Shown: positions 1 through 9,654, numbered from the stretch's first letter. The stretch: 64,000 nucleotides of DNA from Pseudomonas sp. WJP1 (GCF_028471945.1 NZ_CP110128.1:174501-238500), one strand, 5' to 3'. Made by a program: numbers and translations. Notes: generated by a model from the sequence alone, not told the origin.

Positions 1-242
1 ACGGTTTCGCATTTGGCGTGATGCTTGCGGTGGATGGCGGTCCACTCGCGGGTGTTCTGCGCCGTGGTCAACCACAGCCAGAAGCGGAAGAAATGTTTCA
101 GGCCAGCATTCAACTCAAGCGAGCGATGGGCTGAGTAACGATGCAGATAGACCGTGACGCCGATGATCGTGACGTGGGTCATCAGCAGGGTGACTGCCAC
201 CAGTGACCAGGGCGACAAGCCGAGAAAACCTTCGTACCACAT
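1..242 (-). CDS. desA: delta-9 fatty acid desaturase, 3' end outside window
   Basis: Only the first 80 codons are present; the gene runs off the left edge. The reading begins ATG TGG TAC GAA. It shows a hydrophobic segment (about residues 10-32) followed by the first two histidine boxes of membrane di-iron desaturases, HRYSAH and HRKHH. The family inserts a cis double bond in membrane acyl chains at the inner membrane. In P. aeruginosa desA (PA0286) sits divergently beside the GGDEF-EAL gene PA0285, the same arrangement as here, which supports the name. The third histidine box cannot be seen. Confidence 0.85.
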   Translation of the reverse strand, partial: MWYEGFLGLSPWSLVAVTLLMTHVTIIGVTVYLHRYSAHRSLELNAGLKHFFRFWLWLTTAQNTREWTAIHRKHHAKCET

Positions 243-377
243 AGGCTATAGGGCCCTCGAAAAAGAAAAAAACAGCCGTTGCATTATCACTAAGCGGACA
301 GATAAAACCAGTCGCCCTTTCAGATATGAGTGGCAGGATGTGTCTTTAAACTATAATCCCGGTTTTTTCGTAGGGAC

Positions 378-2309
378 ATGGACAGCCTTATGTCTGCCAG
401 CTATCGCGATGCCATGCGTGCAGCGCTGCTTTACCTGCTGATTTCCGTGGCTTGGATGCTGCTCAGTGGCTATTTATTGAGCAGTTTATTCGATAACTCG
501 GCCGAGCGCTTACGCTGGCAACTGATCAACGGTTATGCCTGGGTGGTGCTGAGCGCGGTCTTGATCTTCATTGCCCGTGCACGACTGTTGCGTTGCCTGG
601 GCGTCGGCGCGAAATTGCGTGAACGAAGCGAAGACCGCGAGCGTCTGCGCCAGGCCGCCGCCGTGTTCGATTGCACCCGTGAAGGGGTGCTGGTCACCGA
701 TCACCAAGGGCAGATCGTGCATGTGAACCGCGCCTTCATGGCTATCACCGGCTATCAGCGTGAAGAAGTGCTGGGGCGCCAGCCCAGTCTGTTCAAGTCG
801 GGGCATCATCCACCCGCGTTCTACCAGGCGATGTTCGCCACGCTCAACAGCGTCGGCGAGTGGAGCGGGGAAATCTGGAACCGCCGCAAAAGCGGCGAAA
901 TCTACCCGCAATGGCAAACCATCCGCATCATCCACGATGACCAGGGGCGTTGCAGTCAATTCGTGGCGGTGTTTTCCGACATCAGCGCAATCAAGGACTC
1001 GGAACATGAGTTGAGGCACCTGGCTCATCACGATCCGCTCACCGGCCTGCCCAATCGCCTGCTGTTCACCGATCGCGCCACGCAAGCCCTGGCATCGGCG
1101 CAGATCCACAAGCGTGGCTGTGCGTTGCTGATGATCGATCTGGATCACTTCGTGATGATCAACGACAGCCTCGGGCACTCAATGGGTGACCAATTGCTCA
1201 AGGCGGTGGCCGAACGCTTGCGTGCCATGTTCGACCCTGGGGTCACCCTGGCGCGCCTGGGGGGCGATGAGTTCGCCGTGCTGGCCGAAAGTTGTCCGCA
1301 ACTGATGCAGGCCGCGGCGCTCGCCCAGCGGATCATCGAGGGCCTCAAGGAGCCTTTCGACATTCACGGGCAGCGGCTGTTCATCAACGCCAGTATCGGT
1401 ATCAGCCAGTTTCCCAGCGATGCATTGAGTGCCGAGCAGTTGTTGCGCAACGCCGATTCGGCACTGTTCAAGGCCAAGAGCGCCGGGCGCAATGGCTATG
1501 CCCTGTACACCGAAGAGTTGACGGCCCATGCCCAGCAGGGGGTCGAGACCGCCTCTGAACTGCGCAGGGCGCTTGAGCAGGACGAGCTACGGGTGTTTTA
1601 CCAGCCGGTTCACGATCTCAAGACCCGTCGCCTGGTCGGCGTCGAGGCGCTGGTGCGTTGGGAGCATCCGCAGCGCGGCATGGTGTCGCCTGCGCAATTC
1701 ATTCCGGTCGCCGAGCGGACGGGACTGATCGCCCAGATTGACGCTTGGGTGATGCGCCAGGCCTGTGAGCAGATGTGCCTATGGCAGCAGGCGGGCGTGG
1801 CGTTGTCGTTTGTCGCGGTGAATGTGTCATCGCGTCTGTTCGCCGGCCGTGAGCTCTACCAACAGGTTGCGCAGGTGCTGCGCGAAACCGGCCTGGACCC
1901 GGCCTGCCTGGAGCTGGAAGTCACCGAGAGCGCGGTGATGGAAGATCCAGAGGTCGCGCTTGAGCAAATGCACCGGCTACGGGAGTTGGGGGTGCAACTG
2001 GCCATCGATGATTTCGGGACCGGTTATTCGTCGCTGTTGCGACTCAAGCGCCTGCCGGTACAGAAACTCAAGATCGACCAGGGTTTTGTCGCCGGGTTGC
2101 CGATGGACGAGGACGACGCGGCCATCGTGCGGGTCATCATTGCCCTGGCGCAGAGCATGGGCATGCAGGTGCAAGCCGAAGGCATCGAGCAGGTCGAGCA
2201 GGCGGCGTTCCTGCTCGAACACGGCAGCCATCTGGGGCAGGGTTACTGGTTTGGGCGGCCGGTGCCGGCTGGGCAATTGGATTGGTTGCGTGCTCCAGTG
2301 ATCGCCTGA
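378..2309 (+). CDS. membrane PAS-GGDEF-EAL c-di-GMP protein (PA0285/PipA-like)
   Basis: This 643-residue protein has two N-terminal membrane segments (about 17-38 and 50-66), a PAS domain (about 88-210), a GGDEF domain (about 215-378) and an EAL domain (about 388-637). The GGDEF signature is intact at residues 295-299 and EAL is intact at 423-425, followed by the conserved DFGTGYSSL. Both diguanylate cyclase and phosphodiesterase activity are therefore possible. The P. aeruginosa counterpart by position is PA0285, described as the phosphodiesterase PipA. A second in-frame ATG lies 15 bases downstream; neither start has a strong ribosome site. Whether PAS senses a sulfur-related signal is unknown. 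Confidence 0.9.
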   Translation: MDSLMSASYRDAMRAALLYLLISVAWMLLSGYLLSSLFDNSAERLRWQLINGYAWVVLSAVLIFIARARLLRCLGVGAKLRERSEDRERLRQAAAVFDCTREGVLVTDHQGQIVHVNRAFMAITGYQREEVLGRQPSLFKSGHHPPAFYQAMFATLNSVGEWSGEIWNRRKSGEIYPQWQTIRIIHDDQGRCSQFVAVFSDISAIKDSEHELRHLAHHDPLTGLPNRLLFTDRATQALASAQIHKRGCALLMIDLDHFVMINDSLGHSMGDQLLKAVAERLRAMFDPGVTLARLGGDEFAVLAESCPQLMQAAALAQRIIEGLKEPFDIHGQRLFINASIGISQFPSDALSAEQLLRNADSALFKAKSAGRNGYALYTEELTAHAQQGVETASELRRALEQDELRVFYQPVHDLKTRRLVGVEALVRWEHPQRGMVSPAQFIPVAERTGLIAQIDAWVMRQACEQMCLWQQAGVALSFVAVNVSSRLFAGRELYQQVAQVLRETGLDPACLELEVTESAVMEDPEVALEQMHRLRELGVQLAIDDFGTGYSSLLRLKRLPVQKLKIDQGFVAGLPMDEDDAAIVRVIIALAQSMGMQVQAEGIEQVEQAAFLLEHGSHLGQGYWFGRPVPAGQLDWLRAPVIA

Positions 2310-2359
2310 ACATCCGCAAACCCTTGTCCCATCAAATAATGTCTTCTGGTTATATAAAC

Positions 2360-2384
2360 ATTCTTAAATAGTCTTTTTAAGAAT
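2360..2384. promoter_or_regulatory. dyad upstream of oscA-sbp, candidate sulfur-starvation operator
   Basis: Two perfect 9-base arms, ATTCTTAAA and TTTAAGAAT, flank a 7-base spacer in an AT-rich stretch about 80 bases before oscA. Related ATTC/GAATAT motifs precede other sulfur genes in this window. A CysB-type site is the simplest reading, but that is inference. Confidence 0.45.
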
Positions 2385-2466
2385 ATCCGCGCCTCTCTAC
2401 TATTGGTCTCACGCCGCAAGCAGTGCCGCCACTGCCAGGCAACCTCTCAGTCGAAGGAGCAGCACC

Positions 2467-2649
2467 ATGAGCGCATCTCTACGTAGCGTTGACGGCCAGG
2501 ACGAAGCAACCATCCTGCGCGAAATCCAGAGCGCCTTGCGCGACCTGCGGTTTGGTGCGGTGGAAATCACCGTGCACAACGCCCAGGTGGTCCAGATCGA
2601 ACGCAAGGAAAAATTCCGCTTGCAGCAGCCGGGCAATAAACCGGGCTGA
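2467..2649 (+). CDS. oscA: sulfur-starvation response protein OscA
   Basis: This 60-residue protein belongs to the small YezD/DUF2292 family, with the pattern [22 protein letters not shown] near its middle. A GAAGGAG ribosome site precedes the ATG. OscA was named in Pseudomonas for its role in organosulfur use and chromate tolerance under sulfur limitation; its biochemistry is not known. It lies 143 bases upstream of sbp, as in other pseudomonads, and probably shares a sulfur-starvation promoter with the sulfate importer. Confidence 0.88.
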   Translation: MSASLRSVDGQDEATILREIQSALRDLRFGAVEITVHNAQVVQIERKEKFRLQQPGNKPG

Positions 2650-2660
2650 AGCGAAAAATC

Positions 2661-2723
2661 AAAAGATCTCAGCCTGCGCCAGCTTCTACAGGGGAGTGCA
2701 AGCTGACGAAGGCTGCGATCTTT
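2661..2723. repeat. REP-like inverted repeat between oscA and sbp
   Basis: The stretch has two imperfect inverted copies: AGATCTCAGCCTGCGCCAGCT on one side and AGCTGACGAAGGCTGCGATCT on the other, around a short loop. It belongs to the GATCGCAGCCT-type palindrome, a different family from the GTGGGAG-type REPs elsewhere in the window. It may modulate read-through from oscA into sbp. Confidence 0.6.
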
Positions 2724-2792
2724 GAACCGACACCGCGATTCCAGAAATCCATAAAAACTAGCCAGCACAATAGAATTCCAGGAGCTTTCACC

Positions 2793-3806
2793 ATGTCGTC
2801 GATTCGCCATTTCGCTTTGGCCGCCCTGGCCAGCGCCCTGTTTGCCAGTTCCGCCGTTGCCAAGGATTACGAGCTGCTCAACGTGTCGTACGATCCGACC
2901 CGTGAGCTGTACCAGGATTACAACGCTGAATTCGTCAATTTCTGGAAGAAAAGTAATCCAAGCGACAGCGTGAAAATCCAGCAGTCCCACGGTGGCTCGG
3001 GCAAACAGGGCCGGGCGGTGATCGACGGCCTGCGCGCCGATGTGGTGACCTTGGCCCTGGCCGGCGACATCGACGAAATCGCCAAGCTCGGCAAGACCCT
3101 GCCGGCCGACTGGCAGAAGCGCCTGCCGGAAGCTAGCACGCCATACACCTCGACCATCGTGTTCCTGGTGCGCAAGGGCAACCCTAAAGGCATCAAGGAC
3201 TGGGGCGACCTGGTCAAGAACGACGTATCGGTGATTACCCCGAACCCGAAAACCTCCGGCGGTGCGCGCTGGAACTTCCTCGCGGCCTGGGCCTATGGCC
3301 TGAAAGCCAACGGCGGTGACGAAGCCAAGGCCAAGGAATACGTGCAAACCCTATTCAAGCACGTGCCTGTCCTGGACACCGGTGCTCGTGGTTCGACCAT
3401 TACCTTCGTCAACAACGGTCAGGGTGACGTGTTGCTGGCTTGGGAAAACGAAGCGTTCCTGGCGCTGAAAGAAGATGGCGGCGCCGACAAGTTCGAGATC
3501 GTCGTGCCTTCGCTGTCGATCCTTGCCGAGCCTCCAGTGGCGGTGGTCGACAAGAACGCCGAGAAAAAGGGCAACGAGCAGATCGCCGAAGCCTACCTCA
3601 AGCACCTGTACAGCCCTGCCGGCCAGGAAATTGCCGCGAAAAACTTCTATCGTCCACGTGACAAGGATGTGGCTGCCAAATACGCCCAGCAGTTCCCGAA
3701 ACTGGACCTGGTCACCATCGACAAAGACTTCGGCGGCTGGAAAACCGCGCAGCCGAAATTCTTCAACGACGGCGGCGTATTCGACCAGATTTACCAGGCG
3801 CAGTAA
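2793..3806 (+). CDS. sbp: periplasmic sulfate-binding protein
   Basis: This 337-residue protein opens with a typical signal peptide ending ASSAVA-KD. It is a cluster F solute-binding protein with the sulfate/thiosulfate pattern: [13 protein letters not shown] near the mature N terminus and HGGSGKQ about residue 67. It captures sulfate in the periplasm and passes it to CysTWA, encoded immediately downstream. An AGGAGCTTTCACC ribosome site fixes the ATG. It is expected to be induced under sulfate limitation together with oscA. Confidence 0.95.
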   Translation: MSSIRHFALAALASALFASSAVAKDYELLNVSYDPTRELYQDYNAEFVNFWKKSNPSDSVKIQQSHGGSGKQGRAVIDGLRADVVTLALAGDIDEIAKLGKTLPADWQKRLPEASTPYTSTIVFLVRKGNPKGIKDWGDLVKNDVSVITPNPKTSGGARWNFLAAWAYGLKANGGDEAKAKEYVQTLFKHVPVLDTGARGSTITFVNNGQGDVLLAWENEAFLALKEDGGADKFEIVVPSLSILAEPPVAVVDKNAEKKGNEQIAEAYLKHLYSPAGQEIAAKNFYRPRDKDVAAKYAQQFPKLDLVTIDKDFGGWKTAQPKFFNDGGVFDQIYQAQ

Positions 3807-3826
3807 TCTTAAATAGCCATCAAGGA

Positions 3827-3848
3827 GCCTCGGATCGCGATTCGAGGC
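3827..3848 (+). terminator. sbp-cysT intercistronic hairpin
   Basis: GCCTCGGAT and its complement ATTCGAGGC pair around a CGCG loop with one G-T pair, followed by only three T residues. It is probably an attenuator or an mRNA-stabilising stem that lets the periplasmic protein be made in excess over the membrane components, not a full stop. Confidence 0.55.
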
Positions 3849-3875
3849 TTTGTGCATTCTCAACCAAGGACTTTT

Positions 3876-4694
3876 ATGTCGCGTCGTATCTCCCCCGTCA
3901 TACCCGGCTTCGGGCTGACGCTGGGCTACACCTTGGTGTACCTCAGCCTGATTGTGCTCATACCACTGGCGGCGATGTTCGTGCATGCCGCTCAACTCAC
4001 CTGGGATCAGTTCTGGGCAATCATCTCGGCGCCACGGGTGCTGGCGGCGTTGAAGCTGAGCTTCGGCACCGCCCTGTACGCCGCGATCATCAACGGCATC
4101 ATCGGCACGCTGCTGGCCTGGGTGCTGGTGCGCTATACCTTCCCTGGGCGCAAGGTCATCGATGCAATGATCGACTTGCCCTTCGCATTGCCCACCGCCG
4201 TGGCCGGTATTGCGCTGACCGCGCTGTATACCCCCACCGGGTTGGTAGGGCAGTTTGCAGCGGATCTGGGTTTCAAGATCGCCTACACCCCCCTGGGCAT
4301 CACCCTCGCCCTCACTTTTGTGACACTTCCATTCGTAGTACGTACCGTACAGCCGGTACTGGCCGATATTCCCCGTGAAGTGGAAGAAGCGGCGGCGTGC
4401 CTGGGTGCCAAACCCTGGCAGGTTGCCCGGCATATCCTGTTGCCCGCACTGCTTCCGGCGTGGCTCACCGGTTTCGCCCTGGCCTTTGCCCGCGGTGTCG
4501 GCGAGTACGGTTCGGTGATTTTCATCGCCGGCAACATGCCGATGAAAACCGAGATCCTGCCGCTGCTGATCATGGTCAAGCTCGACCAATACGATTACAC
4601 CGGCGCTACCTCCATTGGTGTACTGATGCTGGTGGTTTCCTTCATTCTGTTGCTGCTGATCAACTTGCTGCAGCGGCGCATCGAAACCCCATAA
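3876..4694 (+). CDS. cysT: sulfate/thiosulfate ABC permease CysT
   Basis: The 272-residue integral membrane protein has about six membrane segments and a BPD_transp_1 domain with the EAA-loop pattern [17 protein letters not shown]. It forms the translocation pore with CysW. The ATG at this position follows an AAGGA site; an upstream in-frame GTG at 3852 would overlap the hairpin and is unlikely. cysW starts 13 bases after the stop. Confidence 0.94.
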   Translation: MSRRISPVIPGFGLTLGYTLVYLSLIVLIPLAAMFVHAAQLTWDQFWAIISAPRVLAALKLSFGTALYAAIINGIIGTLLAWVLVRYTFPGRKVIDAMIDLPFALPTAVAGIALTALYTPTGLVGQFAADLGFKIAYTPLGITLALTFVTLPFVVRTVQPVLADIPREVEEAAACLGAKPWQVARHILLPALLPAWLTGFALAFARGVGEYGSVIFIAGNMPMKTEILPLLIMVKLDQYDYTGATSIGVLMLVVSFILLLLINLLQRRIETP

Positions 4695-4707
4695 GGAGGC
4701 GCGAACA

Positions 4708-5580
4708 ATGTCCCAATCGTCTATTGCTGCCGCCTCTTCGGCCAACGCTGCCCGCCGTGGCAGTGCAACCTCGCGGCGAATCCTGATCGGCCTTGGCTGG
4801 CTGATTTTTGCGCTGTTCCTGTTACTGCCGCTGTTCATCGTGGTGTCCCAGGGTTTGAAAAATGGCCTGGGTGCCTTCTTCACCGCGATCTTCGAACCCG
4901 ACGCACTGTCGGCGCTGAAACTCACGGTGATTGCCGTACTGATTTCGGTGCCGTTGAACCTGGTGTTCGGTGTCAGTGCCGCGTGGTGCGTGAGCAAGTA
5001 CTCGTTCCGCGGCAAAAGCATGCTGGTGACCCTGATCGACCTGCCATTCTCGGTATCGCCGGTTATCGCCGGTCTGGTCTATGTGCTGATGTTCGGCGCC
5101 CAGGGGCTGTTCGGCCCGTGGCTGCAGGATCACGACATCCAGATCGTCTTCGCCTTGCCGGGAATCGTGCTGGCGACGATTTTCGTCACCGTGCCGTTCG
5201 TGGCCCGTGAGCTGATTCCGCTGATGCAGGAGCAGGGCACTCAGGAGGAGGAGGCTGCGCGTTTGCTCGGGGCCAATGGCTGGCAGATGTTCTGGCACGT
5301 CACCGTGCCCAACATCAAATGGGGCCTGATCTACGGCGTGGTGCTCTGTACCGCGCGGGCCATGGGTGAATTCGGTGCGGTGTCGGTGGTTTCAGGGCAC
5401 ATTCGCGGGGTGACCAACACCTTGCCGCTGCACGTCGAGATCCTCTACAACGAATACAACCACGTGGCCGCGTTCGCCGTGGCGAGCCTGTTGCTGATCC
5501 TGGCGCTCTTCATCCTGCTGCTCAAGCAGTGGAGCGAAAACCGTATTAACCGCCTGCGCGCCAGCGCCGCGGAGGAATGA
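4708..5580 (+). CDS. cysW: sulfate/thiosulfate ABC permease CysW
   Basis: The 290-residue partner permease of CysT has about six membrane segments and the EAA loop [19 protein letters not shown] near residue 185. Its N terminus (about 25 residues) is rich in Ser, Ala and Arg and is cytoplasmic. A strong AAGGAGG site lies nine bases upstream of the ATG, and cysA begins four bases after the stop, so the genes are translationally linked. Confidence 0.94.
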   Translation: MSQSSIAAASSANAARRGSATSRRILIGLGWLIFALFLLLPLFIVVSQGLKNGLGAFFTAIFEPDALSALKLTVIAVLISVPLNLVFGVSAAWCVSKYSFRGKSMLVTLIDLPFSVSPVIAGLVYVLMFGAQGLFGPWLQDHDIQIVFALPGIVLATIFVTVPFVARELIPLMQEQGTQEEEAARLLGANGWQMFWHVTVPNIKWGLIYGVVLCTARAMGEFGAVSVVSGHIRGVTNTLPLHVEILYNEYNHVAAFAVASLLLILALFILLLKQWSENRINRLRASAAEE

Positions 5581-5584
5581 TTTC

Positions 5585-6574
5585 ATGTCGATCGAAGTGC
5601 GTAATGTCAGCAAGAATTTCAATGCGTTCAAGGCGCTGAATGACATCAGCCTGGACATTCAGAGCGGTGAACTGGTGGCGCTGCTTGGCCCGTCCGGTTG
5701 CGGCAAGACCACGCTGCTGCGGATCATCGCCGGCCTGGAAACTCCGGACCAGGGCAACATCGTGTTCCACGGCGAAGACGTCTCCGGCCACGACGTGCGA
5801 GATCGCAACGTCGGTTTCGTGTTCCAGCACTACGCCTTGTTCCGCCACATGACGGTGTTCGACAACGTCGCGTTCGGCCTGCGGATGAAGCCGAAAAACC
5901 AACGCCCGAGCGAAAGCCAGATCGCAACCAAGGTGCATGAACTGCTGAACATGGTGCAGCTGGACTGGTTGTCTGATCGCTACCCGGAACAACTCTCCGG
6001 TGGCCAGCGTCAGCGTATCGCTCTGGCCCGCGCCTTGGCGGTGGAGCCTAAGGTGCTGCTGCTCGACGAACCCTTCGGCGCCCTCGACGCCAAGGTCCGT
6101 AAAGAGCTGCGTCGCTGGCTGGCGCGCCTGCATGAAGACATCAACCTGACTTCGGTGTTCGTGACCCACGACCAGGAAGAGGCGATGGAAGTCGCCGACC
6201 GTATCGTGGTGATGAACAAGGGCGTGATCGAGCAGATCGGCTCACCGGGCGACGTCTACGAAAATCCGGCCAGCGATTTCGTCTATCACTTCCTCGGCGA
6301 TTCGAACCGCCTGCATCTGGGCGAAGACAATCACGTGCTGTTCCGTCCGCACGAAGTGTCGCTGTCGCGGCATGAACTGGAAGATCACCATGCGGCCGAA
6401 GTGCGGGATATCCGTCCGCTGGGCGCGACCACTCGTGTGACGCTGAAGGTCGAAGGGCAGAGCGATCTGATCGAGGCCGAAGTGGTGAAGGATCACGACA
6501 GCCTGATCGGCCTGGCGAAGGGCGAGACGCTGTTCTTCAAACCGAAGGTCTGGCAGAAAGTCGCCAACATCTAA
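5585..6574 (+). CDS. cysA: sulfate/thiosulfate ABC ATPase CysA
   Basis: The 329-residue ATPase has Walker [10 protein letters not shown] (about residues 36-44), signature LSGGQRQR, Walker [13 protein letters not shown] and the switch histidine in VTHDQEEA. The C-terminal 90 residues form the TOBE-like regulatory domain typical of CysA and PotA types. It powers CysTW sulfate import. It is the last gene of the sbp-cysTWA unit and is followed by a REPIN. Confidence 0.95.
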   Translation: MSIEVRNVSKNFNAFKALNDISLDIQSGELVALLGPSGCGKTTLLRIIAGLETPDQGNIVFHGEDVSGHDVRDRNVGFVFQHYALFRHMTVFDNVAFGLRMKPKNQRPSESQIATKVHELLNMVQLDWLSDRYPEQLSGGQRQRIALARALAVEPKVLLLDEPFGALDAKVRKELRRWLARLHEDINLTSVFVTHDQEEAMEVADRIVVMNKGVIEQIGSPGDVYENPASDFVYHFLGDSNRLHLGEDNHVLFRPHEVSLSRHELEDHHAAEVRDIRPLGATTRVTLKVEGQSDLIEAEVVKDHDSLIGLAKGETLFFKPKVWQKVANI

Positions 6575-6583
6575 CAGCAAGAG

Positions 6584-6679
6584 CATCGCGAGCAGGCTCA
6601 CTCCTACAGGGGATCGGTGTTGTACACATGTTATGTGACCGACCGAAAACCCCTGTGGGAGTGAGCCTGCTCGCGATGG
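6584..6679. repeat. REPIN (paired REP palindromes)
   Basis: Two inverted REP copies of the GAGCAGGCTCACTCCTACAG type face each other: CATCGCGAGCAGGCTCACTC at the left and GAGTGAGCCTGCTCGCGATG at the right, with about 40 bases between. It separates the convergent cysA and Mpo1-like genes and may end transcription in both directions. Confidence 0.9.
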
Positions 6680-6683
6680 CGTG

Positions 6684-7205
6684 TTATGCAGCAGCGCTAT
6701 TCGGATTGACCCGCACCCCCCCAGCACGCGCCTCGATCTGCCCTTTGAGCTCATGCCGCAACCCCAGCAAAAACGCCAACTCAGCCACCACAAACAACGG
6801 CCCGACAATCAACCCCATCACATCATCGACAAACGCCGGCTTGCGTCCCTCGTAGTGATGCCCGACAAACTGAATCGCCCAGCCGATCACAAACATCCCG
6901 ACGCCGCTCGCCAGCCAGACCAGCGTGCTTTGCTGCGCCAGTGCATGACCTACCCAAACGCACAGCCCCAGCAACACCGTCATCAACAGGCCGAGGCGCA
7001 ACTCCAGGCGCAGGTAGAACCACGCCGACGCCAACGACACCAGCACCGCCGGCGAAAGCCAGCCCCCGGCCCATTGCGGACGGGACAGCAATACCGCCAC
7101 CGCCACGACGATCAATGGAATGCCGACGAAGTGGCTGGCGATGTTGCGCGGATCACGGTGGTAAGCGGCGTATTGACTGAGATGGTCAACGAGGCTTTTT
7201 TTCAT
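6684..7205 (-). CDS. Mpo1/DUF962-like membrane protein
   Basis: This 173-residue protein has four hydrophobic segments and the family pattern LSQYAAYHRDPRN near the N terminus and IQFVGHHYEGRKPA near residue 115; the histidines are typical of the DUF962/YGL010w (Mpo1) family. In yeast Mpo1 is an Fe-dependent dioxygenase in long-chain 2-hydroxy fatty acid alpha-oxidation; the bacterial role is not settled. The ATG chosen follows ACAGGAGG; a longer reading to 7253 has no ribosome site and would overlap the divergent promoter region. Confidence 0.85.
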   Translation of the reverse strand: MKKSLVDHLSQYAAYHRDPRNIASHFVGIPLIVVAVAVLLSRPQWAGGWLSPAVLVSLASAWFYLRLELRLGLLMTVLLGLCVWVGHALAQQSTLVWLASGVGMFVIGWAIQFVGHHYEGRKPAFVDDVMGLIVGPLFVVAELAFLLGLRHELKGQIEARAGGVRVNPNSAAA

Positions 7206-7289
7206 TGTTATTCCTCCTGTAGGGTGACTGATCATGCCTTGGGGCCGTTTCACGCTCTGTCAGCCAGGCGACAATCTCTAGGAGTTTTC

Positions 7290-7976
7290 ATGGATATGCA
7301 GGTCTGGCGTGCGCGCCTGATGCGTGGTCAGTGGTTCAGCCATCTGCCTGTGTCCCTACAGGATAGTCTGCTCAATGCTGCGCGGGTGCGGCACCTGTCA
7401 GCGGGTCAGCTTTTGTTCCAGCGTGGCGATCCGCCGTGTGGGCTGTATGCGGTGCTTGAAGGCGCGGTACGCGTCGGCGCCGTGAACGAACAGGGCAAGG
7501 AGGCATTGCTGGGCCTGGTGGAACCGCCGCACTGGTTCGGCGAGATCTGCCTGTTCGACGGTCAGCCACGTACCCATGATGCGTTCGGCGTGGGGCAGAG
7601 CACGCTGCTGCACATCCCGCAAACCGTGCTGCTCAAGATGCTCGACGAACAGCCCGGGCATTGGCGGCAACTGGCATTGCTGATGAGCCAGAAACTGCGC
7701 ATGACCTTCATCAATCTCGAACAGCTGAGCCTGTTGCCAGCCCCAGCCCGTCTGGCCCATCGTTTGCTGATGATCGCCGAAGGCTACGGCCAGCTCGACG
7801 AACCGCGACGCGTCCTGCAACTGCCGCAAGAGCAGCTTGCCGCCATGTTGTCGCTGTCGCGCCAGACCACCAACCAGATCCTCAAGGATTTGCAGGGGCA
7901 GGGGATTTTGCGTCTCGGTTATGGCGAGATCGAAATCCTCGATGCGCCAAGGTTGCGCACGTTGGTTGTCGTTTAG
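7290..7976 (+). CDS. Crp/Fnr-family transcriptional regulator
   Basis: The 228-residue protein has an N-terminal cyclic-nucleotide-binding-like beta barrel (about residues 25-130, with GALRVG-like and WFGEICLFDG patterns) and a C-terminal winged helix containing LAAMLSLSRQTTNQILKDLQ. It lacks the clustered N-terminal cysteines of Fnr. The ligand is unknown. The start follows AGGAGTTTTC; the open frame continues upstream but overlaps the divergent Mpo1-like gene and is not coding. Confidence 0.88.
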   Translation: MDMQVWRARLMRGQWFSHLPVSLQDSLLNAARVRHLSAGQLLFQRGDPPCGLYAVLEGAVRVGAVNEQGKEALLGLVEPPHWFGEICLFDGQPRTHDAFGVGQSTLLHIPQTVLLKMLDEQPGHWRQLALLMSQKLRMTFINLEQLSLLPAPARLAHRLLMIAEGYGQLDEPRRVLQLPQEQLAAMLSLSRQTTNQILKDLQGQGILRLGYGEIEILDAPRLRTLVVV

Positions 7977-8033
7977 AGGTGGGCTTTACCCGCGAACGCG
8001 CCTAGCCTGTCAGAACGATAATCGAGGTGTGCC

Positions 8034-8399
8034 ATGCGTGTACTGCTGGTGGAAGATGAACCCGGACTCGCCAAACTTCTGGCCAACGGCTTGAGTGAGG
8101 CGAGCTTTGCGGTGGATGTGGCGGTCAACGGTATGGACGGCCGGCGCTTTATCGAGGATGGCGAGTATCAGCTGATCATCCTCGACGTCATGCTGCCGGG
8201 GCTCAATGGTTGGCAGTTGCTAAAACAGATCCGCAAGCTTGGTAAAACCCCTGTGCTGTTCCTCACCACCACGGACGGTATCGAGGATCGCCTGCGCAGG
8301 TTGGAGTTGCATGAGGATGATTACCTGCTCAAGCCGTTTGCCGTGAGTGAGCTGGTGGCGCGGGTGCGCAAGTTGTTGCGGCGGGATCGGGGGCGCTGA
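8034..8399 (+). CDS. receiver-only response regulator (OmpR type, no output domain)
   Basis: The 121-residue protein consists of a complete receiver domain: acidic pair at residues 8-9 (VEDEP), phospho-acceptor Asp in IILDVMLPG, TTT in place of the usual Thr region, and KPF at the end of beta 5. It stops at LLRRDRGR, exactly where an OmpR/CusR-type regulator would enter its winged-helix output domain. None of the three downstream frames carries that domain; a REPIN begins 25 bases on. It may be a genuine single-domain regulator or one that lost its 3' half. No kinase gene is adjacent. Confidence 0.8.
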   Translation: MRVLLVEDEPGLAKLLANGLSEASFAVDVAVNGMDGRRFIEDGEYQLIILDVMLPGLNGWQLLKQIRKLGKTPVLFLTTTDGIEDRLRRLELHEDDYLLKPFAVSELVARVRKLLRRDRGR

Positions 8400-8423
8400 G
8401 ATTCTCGGTGACTGCTCAGGCCT

Positions 8424-8515
8424 CATCGCTGGCAAGCCAGCTCCCACAAGTATTTCGGTTGGACTCGCAATTGTGATTCATACAGATCACTGTGGGAGCG
8501 GGCTTGCCCGCGATG
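8424..8515. repeat. hybrid REPIN
   Basis: The left REP is of the CATCGCTGGCAAGCCAGCTC type and the right one is of the GAGCGGGCTTGCCCGCGATG type, so the two halves belong to different subfamilies. It lies between the convergent receiver gene and the AraC-type gene. Confidence 0.85.
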
Positions 8516-8549
8516 GGGCCATTCCTGACAACCCCACTTCTCGGATCTG

Positions 8550-9554
8550 TCAGCGCAACCCATCCCGAAACTGCCCCGGCGTCATCCCCGTCCAGCGCTT
8601 GAACGCGCGGCTGAAGCTGCTGGTATCGGCAAACCCCAGCAAATAGCTGATCTCACTCAATGAGCATTGCGGATCGCGCAGGTGCAGCAACGCCAGGTTT
8701 TCGCGGCTTTCGTTGAGCAACGTATCGAAGCGACAACCCTCATCCGCCAGGTGTCGTTGCAGGCTGCGCAGGCTCAGGTGCAGGGCCTTGGCGATGTGTT
8801 CGGCGCTGGGTTCGCCTTCCGGCAATTGCTCTTCGATGGCGTCGCGGACCTTGCGCTCCCACGTCAGCGGTTTGAGTTGTGCCAAGGTGCGGTTGAGCAC
8901 GGTTTCGTTGTGTTCGGCCAGTTCCGGGTTGGCGTCGTCCAGGTGACTGTCGAAATCCGTCAGCGCGAACTCCAGCCGATCCTCCCCGGTGGCGAAATAC
9001 ACCGGTGAGCGAAATACCTTGTGCCATTGGTGCGGGTCCGCGGGCTCAGGGCGACGCAAGTACACCGCCAGCGGCGCATAGTCGCGGCCCAGGCGATTGC
9101 GGCAAGTTCGCACATAAATCGCCACGAAGGCGTCGATGGCTTCGAAGGCCGGGGCCGGATTGCCTGGCGGAATTCTCAGATGGAAACAGTAGCGGTCATC
9201 GCGGCGGGTCAGTTCCAGTTCCAGGGCGTCGCTAACCACCTGGTGATAGCGCACGATGCGCTCGAAGACTTCCCGCAGGCTGCCGCTGGCCACCAGCGCA
9301 TAACCGAGCGCGTGGAAGGTCGTGGGGCTGACAAAGCGCGAGACGCGCAGGCCAATCGCCGGGTCGCCGCTGACCTGCACCGCGATTTCCCACAGGCGCG
9401 TGGTGCCGGACAACGGATAACGGGCGTTCGGGTCGTCCATCAGTTGCGGGTCGAGCCCGGCCTGCTGGCACAGGGCGGTGCTGTCGAGGCCCAGGGCGTC
9501 GAGTTGTTTGCGCAGGGCGCGGGTCCAGCTGGCGAGGGAGGTCGGTTCAGTCAT
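8550..9554 (-). CDS. AraC-family transcriptional regulator
   Basis: The 334-residue protein has an N-terminal ligand domain of the Arabinose_bd (PF12625-like) type and a C-terminal AraC DNA-binding domain (about 235-334) with two helix-turn-helices, ending LGFADTSSFSRAFKRWTGMTPGQFR. It is divergent from the desaturase gene with 100 bases between starts, so it is a likely regulator of that gene. The inducer is unknown; relatives respond to amino acids or lipids. Confidence 0.88.
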   Translation of the reverse strand: MTEPTSLASWTRALRKQLDALGLDSTALCQQAGLDPQLMDDPNARYPLSGTTRLWEIAVQVSGDPAIGLRVSRFVSPTTFHALGYALVASGSLREVFERIVRYHQVVSDALELELTRRDDRYCFHLRIPPGNPAPAFEAIDAFVAIYVRTCRNRLGRDYAPLAVYLRRPEPADPHQWHKVFRSPVYFATGEDRLEFALTDFDSHLDDANPELAEHNETVLNRTLAQLKPLTWERKVRDAIEEQLPEGEPSAEHIAKALHLSLRSLQRHLADEGCRFDTLLNESRENLALLHLRDPQCSLSEISYLLGFADTSSFSRAFKRWTGMTPGQFRDGLR

Positions 9555-9654
9555 GCTGATTGGCGCTTCCAGTCAACAGGTTGGCGTTCTCGGCTACCGC
9601 TCCAGGCGAGTGAAGCGGGCAGGATGCGAACATCAATAACCAGAGGATGGAAGC

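Noticed and set aside
154..441. Open frame of 95 codons on the plus strand
   Set aside because: It runs antisense to desA and into the start of the GGDEF-EAL gene, has no ribosome site and no recognisable domain.
3351..5021. Long open frame (556 codons) on the minus strand
   Set aside because: It is the antisense shadow of sbp, cysT and cysW and has a His/Gln/Arg-rich composition typical of noncoding GC-rich shadows.
6681..7289. N-terminal extension of the Crp/Fnr regulator
   Set aside because: It lies opposite the Mpo1-like gene, is Gln/His/Arg-rich, and the proper start has an AGGAG site.
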